Counted from the first letter of the stretch, positions 1 through 6,931 are shown. The stretch is DNA of 20,190 nucleotides from an uncultured Porphyromonadaceae bacterium (GCA_947166165.1 CAMVDK010000014.1:1-20190), one strand, 5' to 3'. Numbers and translations are program-made. Notes: generated by a model from the sequence alone, not told the origin.

Positions 1-669
1 GGTGGCCGTGCCGCTGCGCATCACGATGAGCGACGACGTGCCGCACGTGTCGAGCCGGCTCAGGTATTTAGTCACTCCGCTGAGCTCCACCCAGGCTCCG
101 CTGCCGGAGCCGAAGTAGTGCCCCGTCAGGTTGGCCCACCGGGTGCTGTAGTTGCCCTTGGAGTTGGCGTCGTGCTCGGTCCATCCGCCTGACCGTTGCA
201 CCACGCTGCGCCTGAACCCCGGGTTGGGCGTTGACGCAGGCACAAAGCCCACGCCATGCCCGCCGTAATGCTCTTGCAGCAGCTGGCGCAGGTCGGCCGT
301 GAAGATGTCGCCCTCGATGTAGGAGTCGCCCAGCACGGCGATGCGCACGGGCCGCCCCAGTTCGGTGCGCCGCACCAGGGCCTCGTAGAGCGGAGTCATG
401 CCGCGCAGGGTGGAGTCGCTCATGTCGGCGATGCACATCAAGCCCGGCCGGCAGCTGTCGACCACGGCCAGGTGCGCGGCGCTGGGAAGCGAGTCGAGCT
501 GCTCGGCGTCGCCGCCGGCCTGCGAGTCGGCACGCACGTCGGAGAGCAGGTCCACGCGGCGCATCTGCCACTCCCCTACCCTGACCGCCGGCAGCCACGA
601 CAGCGTCAGCAACACAAGCAGTGTGAGCAGCACCACCCACACCACCGAATGCAGGAAACCTTTTTTCAA
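1..669 (-). CDS. SGNH/GDSL-like hydrolase, membrane-anchored (3' end outside window)
   Basis: I read this frame directly. It opens at a TTG (667-669), is closed upstream by an in-frame TGA, and stays open for 223 codons to the window edge. The first ~27 residues are two lysines followed by a hydrophobic helix (VVWVVLLTLLVLLTLSWLP), a signal anchor or signal peptide. Near residue 110 comes RIAVLGDSYIEGDIFTADL, the serine block I of SGNH/GDSL hydrolases with GDS as nucleophile motif, followed by GGHGVGFVP. I recall Bacteroidales proteins with this block lying next to MBOAT O-acyltransferases, suggesting exported glycan O-acyl transfer or removal, but no MBOAT gene is visible here. The Asp-His block would lie outside the window. 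It follows deoC by 65 bp on the same strand. The family call is good; the substrate is unknown. Confidence 0.75.
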   Translation of the reverse strand, partial: MKKGFLHSVVWVVLLTLLVLLTLSWLPAVRVGEWQMRRVDLLSDVRADSQAGGDAEQLDSLPSAAHLAVVDSCRPGLMCIADMSDSTLRGMTPLYEALVRRTELGRPVRIAVLGDSYIEGDIFTADLRQLLQEHYGGHGVGFVPASTPNPGFRRSVVQRSGGWTEHDANSKGNYSTRWANLTGHYFGSGSGAWVELSGVTKYLSRLDTCGTSSLIVMRSGTAT

Positions 670-702
670 TTCAGCGATTTGTCAAAGTGATTCACAACAG
701 CG

Positions 703-721
703 TCCGCGCGTGGAGCGCGGA
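703..721 (-). terminator. short GC-rich hairpin between deoC and the SGNH gene
   Basis: A perfect 7-bp stem (tccgcgc / gcgcgga) with a 5-nt loop lies 13 nt beyond the deoC stop codon. No T-run follows on the minus strand, so it is not a classical intrinsic terminator. It could be a processing or attenuation hairpin between co-transcribed genes, or chance in GC-rich DNA. Confidence 0.3.
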
Positions 722-734
722 GCGGTGGATTTGT

Positions 735-1682
735 TCAGAACGGTTTCTCGTCGGTGCCGGCAAACGACTGGAAGAGCGCGTTGGCCAGGCTGCTGGCGCC
801 TATGCGGAAGCGCTCGGGGGTGAGCCACTCCTCGCCCAGCACCTCTTTGACGATGGTGTAGTAGTTCACGGCGTCGGCGGTGGTGCGGATGCCGCCCGAA
901 GCCTTGAAGCCCACCACCTGCCCGGTGCGCTCGTGGAACTCCTTGATGCACTGGCACATCACATAGGCCGCCTCGAGCGTGGCCCCGGGATAGCCCTTGC
1001 CGGTGCTGGTCTTGATGAAGTCGGCCCCGCTATACATGGCCAGGATGCTGGCTCGGCGGATGGCTTCGGCGCTCTTGAGCAGTCCCGTTTCGAGAATCAC
1101 CTTCAGGTGCCGCTCGCCCACGGTGGCCTTGAGCTCGGCGATCTCGTCGCACAGCTCCTGCCAGGCCTGGTCGCGGAAGTAGCCCACGTTGAGCACCACG
1201 TCCACCTCGTCGGCGCCGTCCTGCACGGCGAGTGCCGTCTCGGCGATTTTGGTCTCCAGGTGGGCCTGCGACGACGGGAAGCAGGCGCTGCACACGGCGA
1301 TGTTGACGCCCGTCACTTCGAGCTGCGCGCGGGCCGTCTGCGCGAAATTGCTGTACACACACACGGCGGCCACGTTGCGGTGGTCGGGGTGATGCTCATC
1401 GTAGTCGTTCACACGCTGCACAAACTGCGCCACGCTCTGTTCGCTGTCGTCGGTGTTCAGCGTGGTCAGGTCCACGCATCCCAGCAGGAACTCCCACACC
1501 TGGGCGTTATCGTTGTCGGCCCGGTGCTCGTCGAGGATGCGCTGCACGGCGGCGCTCACCGCCGCGTCGTCGGTGCCGACATGGCTGCCGGCCACAACAG
1601 CCTCATATTTGTTCTCATTCTCGTGGTGATGGTCGTGCGAGCAGCCGCAGTCGCAGTGCTCATGATTGTGATGGTTTGCCAT
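735..1682 (-). CDS. deoC: deoxyribose-phosphate aldolase DeoC with His/Cys-rich N-terminal tail
   Basis: Class I aldolase that converts 2-deoxyribose-5-phosphate to glyceraldehyde-3-phosphate and acetaldehyde in cytosolic deoxynucleoside breakdown. The 315-residue protein carries the E. coli-type signatures: DLTTLN (Asp71), EVDVVLN (Asp161), the Schiff-base lysine in FIKTSTGK (Lys224) and the second active-site lysine in GFKASGGIRT (Lys260), so it should be active. Residues 4-20 contain eight His and three Cys (NHEHCDCGCSHDHHH), an extension absent from the catalytic core and resembling a metal-binding tail. The ATG at 1682 is the only ATG before the core, and a promoter-like -7 box lies about 33 bp upstream, so the tail appears translated. 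The gene may be co-transcribed with the SGNH gene. The aldolase call is secure; the role of the tail is not known. Confidence 0.97.
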   Translation of the reverse strand: MANHHNHEHCDCGCSHDHHHENENKYEAVVAGSHVGTDDAAVSAAVQRILDEHRADNDNAQVWEFLLGCVDLTTLNTDDSEQSVAQFVQRVNDYDEHHPDHRNVAAVCVYSNFAQTARAQLEVTGVNIAVCSACFPSSQAHLETKIAETALAVQDGADEVDVVLNVGYFRDQAWQELCDEIAELKATVGERHLKVILETGLLKSAEAIRRASILAMYSGADFIKTSTGKGYPGATLEAAYVMCQCIKEFHERTGQVVGFKASGGIRTTADAVNYYTIVKEVLGEEWLTPERFRIGASSLANALFQSFAGTDEKPF

Positions 1683-1713
1683 ATCAGTTAGGTGGTTAAA
1701 ATCGTTTCAGCCT

Positions 1714-1787
1714 GCAAAATTAGTGCAAACCGAGCGCAAAACAAGCAAGCTCGCTTGCTTTTTTGCCGAGGTGCCGCCTAATTTCGC
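1714..1787. repeat. imperfect palindromic repeat, copy 1
   Basis: A 74-bp unit whose ends are near-perfect inverted repeats (gcaaaattag / ctaatttcgc, 9 of 10 pairing). Its centre is a strong hairpin at 1736-1766 with arms aagcaagc / gcttgctt, extended outward by gcaaaa / ttttgc. The layout resembles a non-autonomous, MITE- or REP-like element. From memory, similar 'CCGAGGTGC.GCCTAAT' elements are scattered through Bacteroidales genomes. No transposase is present. The central hairpin with its A-run and T-run could also terminate transcription from either side. Confidence 0.85.
1715..1745 (-). promoter_or_regulatory. putative Bacteroidetes promoter of deoC, inside the repeat end
   Basis: On the minus strand TAATTTTG (1715-1722) matches the Bacteroidetes -7 consensus TAnnTTTG, with CTTG at 1742-1745 as a weak -33 box after a 19-bp spacer. 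It lies about 33 bp upstream of the deoC ATG. The -7 box is the terminus of palindromic repeat copy 1. The match is visible; promoter activity is inferred. Confidence 0.5.
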
Positions 1788-1796
1788 GATTATGGC

Positions 1797-1871
1797 GCAA
1801 AATTAGTGCAAACCGAGCGCAAAAACAAGCAAGCTCGCTTGCTTTTTTGCCGAGGTGCCGCCTAATTTCGC
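1797..1871. repeat. imperfect palindromic repeat, copy 2
   Basis: Direct copy of the preceding element with an 83-bp period, identical over the unit except for one inserted A in the central A-run. Its hairpin lies at 1819-1850. A 9-bp non-repeated spacer separates the copies. Near-identity suggests recent duplication or active homogenisation. Confidence 0.85.
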
Positions 1872-1881
1872 CAATTTTGGG

Positions 1882-1908
1882 GCATAATTAGTGCAAACCG
1901 AGCGCAAT
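1882..1908. repeat. partial third copy of the palindromic repeat (left arm only)
   Basis: The left arm of the element recurs (attagtgcaaaccgagcgca) with one base change near its end, then the sequence diverges before the hairpin. It looks like a truncated copy of the array. Confidence 0.75.
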
Positions 1909-1933
1909 GGCAAGAAAACGGCAAGCAAAATTA

Positions 1934-1961
1934 AGGGTCACCAGTAATGCACTGTGACCCT
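1934..1961 (-). terminator. hairpin downstream of the 717-residue secreted protein gene
   Basis: Arms agggtcac / gtgaccct pair perfectly and extend by three more pairs across one bulged C, closing on a 5-nt loop. It lies about 100 bp past the minus-strand stop at 2063 and is followed on that strand by an AT-rich run (ttaattttgc). Plausible terminator or 3'-end stabiliser; the T-run is imperfect. Between here and the stop I see only two short direct repeats (gacaatcaa-gacaa at 1992 and 2012). Confidence 0.45.
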
Positions 1962-2062
1962 ATGCCTCTGCCACCCACGCTGGCAAAATCAGACAATCAA
2001 GGACAACTGATGACAATCAAAGACAATGATTCACAAGCAGCTGTATTAACAATATCGCGGCA

Positions 2063-4216
2063 TTAATTCGCCAAAATGATATTGATAAGCATGTTCATGT
2101 CCGAGATGTCTACCGTGTTGTTGCCATCAAGATTGGCATTGCCAGGATAGTCGTCGGGCGACTTGATTTCAAGGATGATGTTGATGATTGCATTCACGTC
2201 CGACACGTCGACCGCGTTGTCGCCGTTGATGTCGCCTTCGGCCAATGCGGCCATTGGAGCGATGGTGAATGATTTCACGGGCTGGTTGTCGCTTCCTTTT
2301 ATCGTCATGTATTCTGAGTCGAAGTAGGCCCCTTGAGGCTCAGTGATGCCGCAGCCGGTCATCGTCAGGTCGTCAATGAACCACATGGCACTATTGGCGT
2401 TGACTGATGTGGAAACCGAAGCTTTGAGCGTGGAACCGTCGACACTCACAGTTTCGTGCACCATGTCCTGCAAGAAGTTATGGCCCGCAATGCCATAGTA
2501 CCAGCCAATGATTTCCACCTTACCACCACCACTCAAAGCGAGTTGGGAACCACGGAACAGGGATATGCCGTTATCGGCCACCAGCGACAGACTGCCGCTG
2601 CCGGTGATATTGACCACGGTGCTTGATGCGGTGATGCCGTTGGTCGACAACCCGTAGCCTCGGCTGAGGATGAATCCGTTAACACCCTTGAGAACGATGT
2701 TGAGTGTGTCGTTGTTGGACACCGAAATGCCGGTGCTGATGTTATCATCTATAATGCTCACATTTTTGAGTGTAAGCGTCTTGGTGCTGGGATTATAAGT
2801 GGCGGCGTCGGTGCCGATGCCGAGGATGTGATCGCAGTTTCGCGTGAGCACCTCCACACCGGCCACGGTGAGTCCGAAATCGGTGGGGACTATTTCCAAA
2901 TCGCCCCAATAGCTGATGTTGTGTTGGGTTACGACTTCGCCATATTCATTCACTTTTCCGTTCACAGGATTGGTGATTTTGCAGTCGATGAGCGTCAGTT
3001 CAGGCGGGGTGGAGATGTAGCCGTCACGGATGTGGATATAAGCATGGTCCAAGGTGAGTGCGCAGTCGTTTTCCTCGTTCTGGATATATCCTTGAGGCAT
3101 CGTGATGGAGCAGTCGCGTATGGTGACATGTGCCGGTGAACCGGTTTTGTGGGTGAATAGTCCGATGCCCACCTGGTCGACAGCCGATTCCATTGAAAGC
3201 GACCCGTCGCCTTCGATCACCACGCCGTCGCTTTCGTTGAGCGCAATGCCATATGCATTGTGCTGGGTGACGAGGCGGTTCTCGCCCAAGAGCTTGATGT
3301 GAAGTCCGGCAATGTCGCTACTGATGACCTGGTACGGGCCGCTGATGGTGGCACCATTCAGGGTCAAGGTGTTTTGGCTTTGGGAGTAACTCACCTTTGA
3401 GTCGCCCAAAATGTCATCGCAGTTCTGCGTTGTGACTTGCTCATTTCCAATCCACAGGTTGTACTTGCTGCCAATTTTCACATGCTTGGCGACGCCATTT
3501 CCCGACTCGCCTAATTGCCGGATATAAGCGCCATAGCCCATACTTAATTTACATTCCCACCAAGCGTTGTTGGGTTCCAATATTTTCATTCCTGGGCCAA
3601 AGGTCATCGTGCCCGAGACCCCGTCCTGCTGGTTGAAGTAGTGGAAAATGGCTTCCTGCTCACCCCATATATCCAGCGAACCAGAATTCATCTTATAGGC
3701 CACCCGGTACACACTGGTCGAGTTGATGCCGCTTCGGGCATATATCGACACATCAGGACCGTTGAACTCGTAACGCAGACTGTACCGGTTGAATGCAAAG
3801 AATGCAATGTTAGTCGATGTCATTTTCAGCTTGCCGCTACCCGTGAAGTTGATGTTTGAAGGATGGCTCTGCCATGGGGTGGAATAGATGCAGCAGAGAC
3901 TGTTGTCGGCCTGCACATTACCCTCCTTGTACGTCTTGAGCACGCAGTTGCCAATCACCTCGATCTGGAGCTGTTCCATCTCGACGATTTCGACGATGTT
4001 ACGGTCGCTCAAGATGTCAACATTGTTGAGCGTCAATGTGTTGCTGTTGGCATCGAAAGCCAGCGAGCCACTACGCAGATAGCCAAGATTGGTGAGTGTC
4101 TGGTTGAGAGTCGAAATGCTATTTGCATCACAATTTTCTCCACATATACGCAAAGTCACTGCGTCGGCGCATAGGGCCATCAAGATGGTTGTGAAAAGGA
4201 CAATGATTTTTTTCAT
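2063..4216 (-). CDS. secreted repeat protein, beta-helix-like, with C-terminal dockerin-like domain
   Basis: 717 residues with a signal peptide (MKKIIVLFTTILMALCADA). Three related modules start near residues 20, 252 and 447. The second and third open with 'L-x-I/V-x-G-x-x-V-x-T-x-N-C-D-x-I-L-G', and all three carry NTLTLNN/NTLTLNG/KTLTLKN followed by short alternating strands. Strand-rich, Asn/Gly-rich turns suggest a right-handed beta-helix or carbohydrate-binding fold. Residues 661-717 hold two EF-like calcium loops (GDINGDNAVDVSDVNAIIN and NANLDGNNTVDISDMNMLIN), a type I dockerin-like domain common at the ends of Bacteroidales exported proteins. I see no catalytic motif. The protein is probably periplasmic or surface-located and binds a glycan or partner. 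Base composition is poorer in GC than the flanking operons. Function is unknown; the domain layout is what I can support. Confidence 0.8.
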   Translation of the reverse strand: MKKIIVLFTTILMALCADAVTLRICGENCDANSISTLNQTLTNLGYLRSGSLAFDANSNTLTLNNVDILSDRNIVEIVEMEQLQIEVIGNCVLKTYKEGNVQADNSLCCIYSTPWQSHPSNINFTGSGKLKMTSTNIAFFAFNRYSLRYEFNGPDVSIYARSGINSTSVYRVAYKMNSGSLDIWGEQEAIFHYFNQQDGVSGTMTFGPGMKILEPNNAWWECKLSMGYGAYIRQLGESGNGVAKHVKIGSKYNLWIGNEQVTTQNCDDILGDSKVSYSQSQNTLTLNGATISGPYQVISSDIAGLHIKLLGENRLVTQHNAYGIALNESDGVVIEGDGSLSMESAVDQVGIGLFTHKTGSPAHVTIRDCSITMPQGYIQNEENDCALTLDHAYIHIRDGYISTPPELTLIDCKITNPVNGKVNEYGEVVTQHNISYWGDLEIVPTDFGLTVAGVEVLTRNCDHILGIGTDAATYNPSTKTLTLKNVSIIDDNISTGISVSNNDTLNIVLKGVNGFILSRGYGLSTNGITASSTVVNITGSGSLSLVADNGISLFRGSQLALSGGGKVEIIGWYYGIAGHNFLQDMVHETVSVDGSTLKASVSTSVNANSAMWFIDDLTMTGCGITEPQGAYFDSEYMTIKGSDNQPVKSFTIAPMAALAEGDINGDNAVDVSDVNAIINIILEIKSPDDYPGNANLDGNNTVDISDMNMLINIILAN

Positions 4217-4281
4217 AAGCTAAAAAAATAGTTGATAAAGTGGTAGAGTGGTTTGAAAATGCAATAAACCATACTTTTGTG

Positions 4282-4289
4282 CAAAATTA
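4282..4289 (-). promoter_or_regulatory. putative -7 box for the secreted repeat protein gene
   Basis: TAATTTTG on the minus strand, followed by CAC, about 65 bp upstream of the ATG at 4216. It fits TAnnTTTG. No clear TTTG lies at the expected -33 distance; that spacer is occupied by the AAT repeat. Confidence 0.45.
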
Positions 4290-4291
4290 CC

Positions 4292-4306
4292 AATAATAAT
4301 AATAAT
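4292..4306. repeat. AAT trinucleotide microsatellite
   Basis: Five perfect AAT units immediately upstream (minus-strand sense) of the putative -7 box, in the spacer between the two promoter elements, where unit gain or loss would change element spacing. Confidence 0.7.
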
Positions 4307-4499
4307 AGACCATACCTAAGCGGTTTTTTTCCATTTTTATTAACTTCGACACTTTGTGACGAAATATTCTATAAATAGTTGATTGATAGTGATTTGTGGT
4401 TTTCTTGAAATAAAAACACGGTCGCCCTATGTTGGTATTTTTAACATTTGTCTTGTTTGGCCATCGAAAACACAATAAAAATAGGTTTTTGTTTTGCAT

Positions 4500-4522
4500 T
4501 TCCGAGGTGCAGCCTGATTCCG
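4500..4522. repeat. degenerate right-half copy of the palindromic repeat
   Basis: The stretch tccgaggtgcagcctgatt matches the right arm of the elements at 1714-1871 with a few changes. No left arm or hairpin is recognisable. It lies just past the ATPase stop codon and suggests an old insertion or a decayed copy of the same family. Confidence 0.55.
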
Positions 4523-4534
4523 TAGGCGAAGATG

Positions 4535-5962
4535 TTATTCGTGAAACAAGTCGTCCATAACAACTTCGCTCTGAACGATGCCCGAATGCAGGCCGCGAAC
4601 GATGCCGTAGGTGGTCACCATGGTTGTCACCAGGCTCTTGCGCGTGCGCGTCTCGGCCCGGAAAAGTGCCATTCGGCTGCGGAGCCTTTCTTCGTAGGCC
4701 TTCGTGATGATGTAAGGCTCCACAGTGAATTTCATTTCACATAGGTTGACCACCCGGTCGGAGCGGTCGATCACCAAGTCGACCTGCGCCCCAGGGGTGC
4801 CTGTCCCGCCCAACGATCGCCACGAACTGGCACTGGTTGCAATGCCTCCGATGCCCAGCCTTTGCTTGATTTGGCTGAGGTGCATCAAGCAGATGGTTTC
4901 GAAACTGAAACCTTGCCACGACTCCACGGAATGCGAGTTCATGTTGTTGGCCCACCAGTGCTCGTCCTTCGAATTGTTACCCGCTATAAACTTGTAATAG
5001 AACAATGTGTAAGGGTCGCAGATGCGATAGAGCTTATTGCGGACCGACGATTTGTAGCGGACGAAACTATCGATGAAATCGCAACGCTGCAGATTGTCGA
5101 GCACTCGTGTGAGGCCGCCGCCCGACAGTTTGGTCTTTTGCTCCAACTCGGCCCGCAGCATCCCCTCGCGGCACTCAGCCAAAACTCGAACCACACGTAT
5201 ATACTTATCGGCTTGATTGAACAACGCGCTGAACAATTCGTCGAATTCCTCACGCATCGGTGCGTTCTTGGCAAAAAACAGCCGGTCGATGTTTTGCGCC
5301 AAACTTTGAGCCGGGTCCAGCAGACTCATATAAAATGGCACGCCCCCCATAGCCATGTGGCATTGCAGAATGGTGTACCTATCCCATTGGCACCCATTGG
5401 CATGCAGATACTGCTCGCACTCGGCCAGCTTGAAGGGGCGCAAATAAATCTGCTCGGTGATTCGATTGTACAGTCCGCCCTTGTTGCGGATGAGTTTGTT
5501 CACCATCCATGATGTGGCCGAACCACAGGCAACGAACAAGATGTCGTCGCGCTGTGCCGCCCAAGCGTTCCAGAAATACTCCAGCGCTTCGACAAACGCG
5601 CTGCGGGGCGTGTCGATCCATGGCATTTCATCGAAGAAAATCACCTTGCGCTCATCGCGTGGCTTCATCTCGATGAGCGACCGCAACGCCATGAACGCCT
5701 CGTCCCAATTCGACAGCGTAGGGGCATAGGCTGAGCCACTGTACGCCCTTAGCTGCTCGGCAAATCGCTGGAGTTGTTTCGGGGGCTTCTGATTTCGGGC
5801 ACCCACATAGGTGAACGTGAACCGGTCGGCAAACACATGGTTCACCAAGTAGGTTTTACCTATTCGCCGCCTTCCGTAGACAATCACAAATTCCGACTTG
5901 CCAGAGCGGTACTTCCGCTCCAGCGTTTCAATCTCGGCTGTCCTCGCTATGATTTTGTCCAT
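4535..5962 (-). CDS. AAA+ ATPase with C-terminal DUF234 / PD-(D/E)xK-like domain
   Basis: From the ATG at 5962 the product is 475 residues. Residues 1-35 (MDKIIARTAEIETLERKY..) lead into Walker A GRRRIGKT (30-37). Walker B is KVIFFDEMPW (from 106), followed by a CGSATSWM sensor-like segment near 146. A winged-helix-like part follows (LSGGGLTRVLDNLQ). The C-terminus has QVDLVIDR (Asp395) and NLCEMKFT (Glu409, Lys411), the D...E-x-K pattern of the nuclease-like domain in ATPase_2/DUF234 proteins. Such ATPases are numerous in Bacteroidetes and archaea and their role is poorly known; DNA binding or cleavage is inference. A TTG at 6064 could lengthen the frame by 34 codons, but it lies inside the duplicated repeat and upstream of the putative promoter, so I prefer the ATG. 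The gene stands alone and has low GC. Confidence 0.9.
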   Translation of the reverse strand: MDKIIARTAEIETLERKYRSGKSEFVIVYGRRRIGKTYLVNHVFADRFTFTYVGARNQKPPKQLQRFAEQLRAYSGSAYAPTLSNWDEAFMALRSLIEMKPRDERKVIFFDEMPWIDTPRSAFVEALEYFWNAWAAQRDDILFVACGSATSWMVNKLIRNKGGLYNRITEQIYLRPFKLAECEQYLHANGCQWDRYTILQCHMAMGGVPFYMSLLDPAQSLAQNIDRLFFAKNAPMREEFDELFSALFNQADKYIRVVRVLAECREGMLRAELEQKTKLSGGGLTRVLDNLQRCDFIDSFVRYKSSVRNKLYRICDPYTLFYYKFIAGNNSKDEHWWANNMNSHSVESWQGFSFETICLMHLSQIKQRLGIGGIATSASSWRSLGGTGTPGAQVDLVIDRSDRVVNLCEMKFTVEPYIITKAYEERLRSRMALFRAETRTRKSLVTTMVTTYGIVRGLHSGIVQSEVVMDDLFHE

Positions 5963-5980
5963 GTCAATTCTTTTTGGTGG

Positions 5981-6012
5981 CAAAAATACAAAGAATATTC
6001 GATGTGGACAAT
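5981..6012 (-). promoter_or_regulatory. putative promoter of the ATPase gene
   Basis: Minus strand TATTTTTG (5981-5988) fits the -7 consensus TAnnTTTG, and ATTG (6009-6012) sits 20 bp upstream as a near-match to the -33 TTTG. The ATG at 5962 follows the -7 box by 18 bp, giving a very short leader. The -33 box coincides with the edge of the 53-bp tandem repeat. Confidence 0.5.
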
Positions 6013-6121
6013 TATAGCCTCGCAAAAGTGTCCACATCTCGTTGTTTTTCCGAGATATGGCCAATTATAATATCGCAAAAGTGTCCACATCTCGTTGTTT
6101 TTCCGAGATATGGCCAATTAT
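6009..6121. repeat. 53-bp tandem duplication containing a dyad, upstream of the ATPase gene
   Basis: Two units (6009-6061 and 6062-6114) differ at only three positions, followed by the first 7 bases of a third. Each unit contains an inverted repeat, ccacatctcg / cgagatatgg (9 of 10 pairing, 9-nt spacer), at 6032-6060 and 6085-6113. Position just upstream of the promoter suggests paired operator sites, perhaps for autoregulation by the ATPase. Duplication by replication slippage with no function is the alternative. Confidence 0.85.
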
Positions 6122-6307
6122 GGCAATGGTTGGTGATGGCTGGGGGACGGCGCTCGCGCGATGGGCGGGTCACGATTCGGGCTGCCATCTGGCTCGCGAG
6201 GCTTGACAACAGGCGCGAAAAGCCGTCTGTGGGTAAGGTTCGCGGGGGCGGCCCGCGGTGGCGGAAAATAGCTGGACTGGAAATGTGGCTGTTGTCGAAT
6301 TTTTTAG

Positions 6308-6315
6308 TAATTTTG
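6308..6315 (+). promoter_or_regulatory. putative -7 box of the MarC-family gene
   Basis: TAATTTTG followed by CAC, about 37 bp before the ATG at 6353. No convincing -33 TTTG at the usual spacing. The preceding stretch 6122-6300 is GC-rich and holds no gene I recognise. Confidence 0.45.
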
Positions 6316-6352
6316 CACTTCGAATCCGTTCAACCACTCATCTACTACGACA

Positions 6353-6931
6353 ATGGGACACATCAACTTCACCCAGATTCTGAGTGCCACGCTGGTGCTG
6401 CTGAGTATCATCGACATTGTGGGCTCGGTGCCCATCATCCTCCAGCTGCGCGACCGTGGCCGCGAGGTGAACGCGCTCAAGGCCACCATCTATTCCACGG
6501 TGGTGATGCTGGGCTTCTACTACGGCGGCTACTGGATTCTGGGCATCTTCAACTGCAACATCCAGTCGTTTGCCACAGCGGGCGGCTTTTTGATGTTTCT
6601 CATGGCCCTGGAGATGATTCTCGACGTGGAGATTTTCAAGAACAACGCCCCATCGGGCGGGGCGACAATCGTGCCGCTGGTGTTTCCGCTCATCGCGGGC
6701 GCCGGAGTGCTCACCACACTCATCTCGCTCAAGGCGATGTACGATGACGTGAACATCCTCATCGGCCTGGCCATCAACATGGTGTGGGTGTATCTGGTGA
6801 TTCGCAGCACCGACCGCGTGCAGCGTCTGCTGGGCGAAGGAGGCATCTTCTTTTCGCGCAAGTTTTTCGGCATCATCCTGCTGGCGATGTCGGTGAAGAT
6901 GATGACGGAGAACATCGCCAAGCTGTTCTGA
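6353..6931 (+). CDS. MarC family (UPF0056) integral membrane protein
   Basis: 192 residues, the usual size of MarC/YchE/YhgN proteins, with about six membrane helices (roughly 8-30, 45-66, 72-90, 105-125, 132-151, 171-187). Diagnostic stretches are the early helix with SIIDIVGSVPIIL and IVPLVFPLIAGAGVLTTLI, the counterpart of the family's 'PLAxPLxAGPG' signature, with Ala in place of the usual Pro. The C-terminal RKFFGIILLAMSVKMM also fits the family. MarC proteins were once linked to multiple antibiotic resistance in E. coli, but that link was withdrawn; the transported substrate, if any, is unknown. The gene stands alone, converging on the membrane-protein gene at 6950 with 18 bp between stop codons. 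Confidence 0.9.
   Translation: MGHINFTQILSATLVLLSIIDIVGSVPIILQLRDRGREVNALKATIYSTVVMLGFYYGGYWILGIFNCNIQSFATAGGFLMFLMALEMILDVEIFKNNAPSGGATIVPLVFPLIAGAGVLTTLISLKAMYDDVNILIGLAINMVWVYLVIRSTDRVQRLLGEGGIFFSRKFFGIILLAMSVKMMTENIAKLF

Larger units (their letters stand above)
4217..4534. other. AT-rich intergenic region
   Basis: 318 bp between the secreted protein gene and the ATPase gene. It holds the putative promoter of the secreted protein gene, an AAT microsatellite and a degenerate half copy of the palindromic repeat. The rest (about 4310-4495) is AT-rich with no gene or structure I can support. Confidence 0.6.

Noticed and set aside
1714..1871. CRISPR-like array
   Set aside because: Only two full units, the spacer is 9 bp, the units are long palindromes, and no cas gene is nearby.
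4287..4499. 70-codon minus-strand open frame in the AT-rich gap
   Set aside because: Composition follows AT-rich DNA, its end is just the AAT microsatellite (YYYYYW), and no motif or promoter supports it.
5963..6064. TTG-initiated 34-residue extension of the ATPase
   Set aside because: It begins inside the 53-bp duplication and spans the putative promoter; the family N-terminus matches the ATG at 5962.
6009..6121. Phage or integron attachment site
   Set aside because: Direct repeats are adjacent, and there is no integrase or tRNA gene in the window.
6241..6257. Hairpin cgcggg / cccgcg upstream of marC
   Set aside because: Short stem in GC-rich sequence with no T-run and no gene ending there; likely chance.
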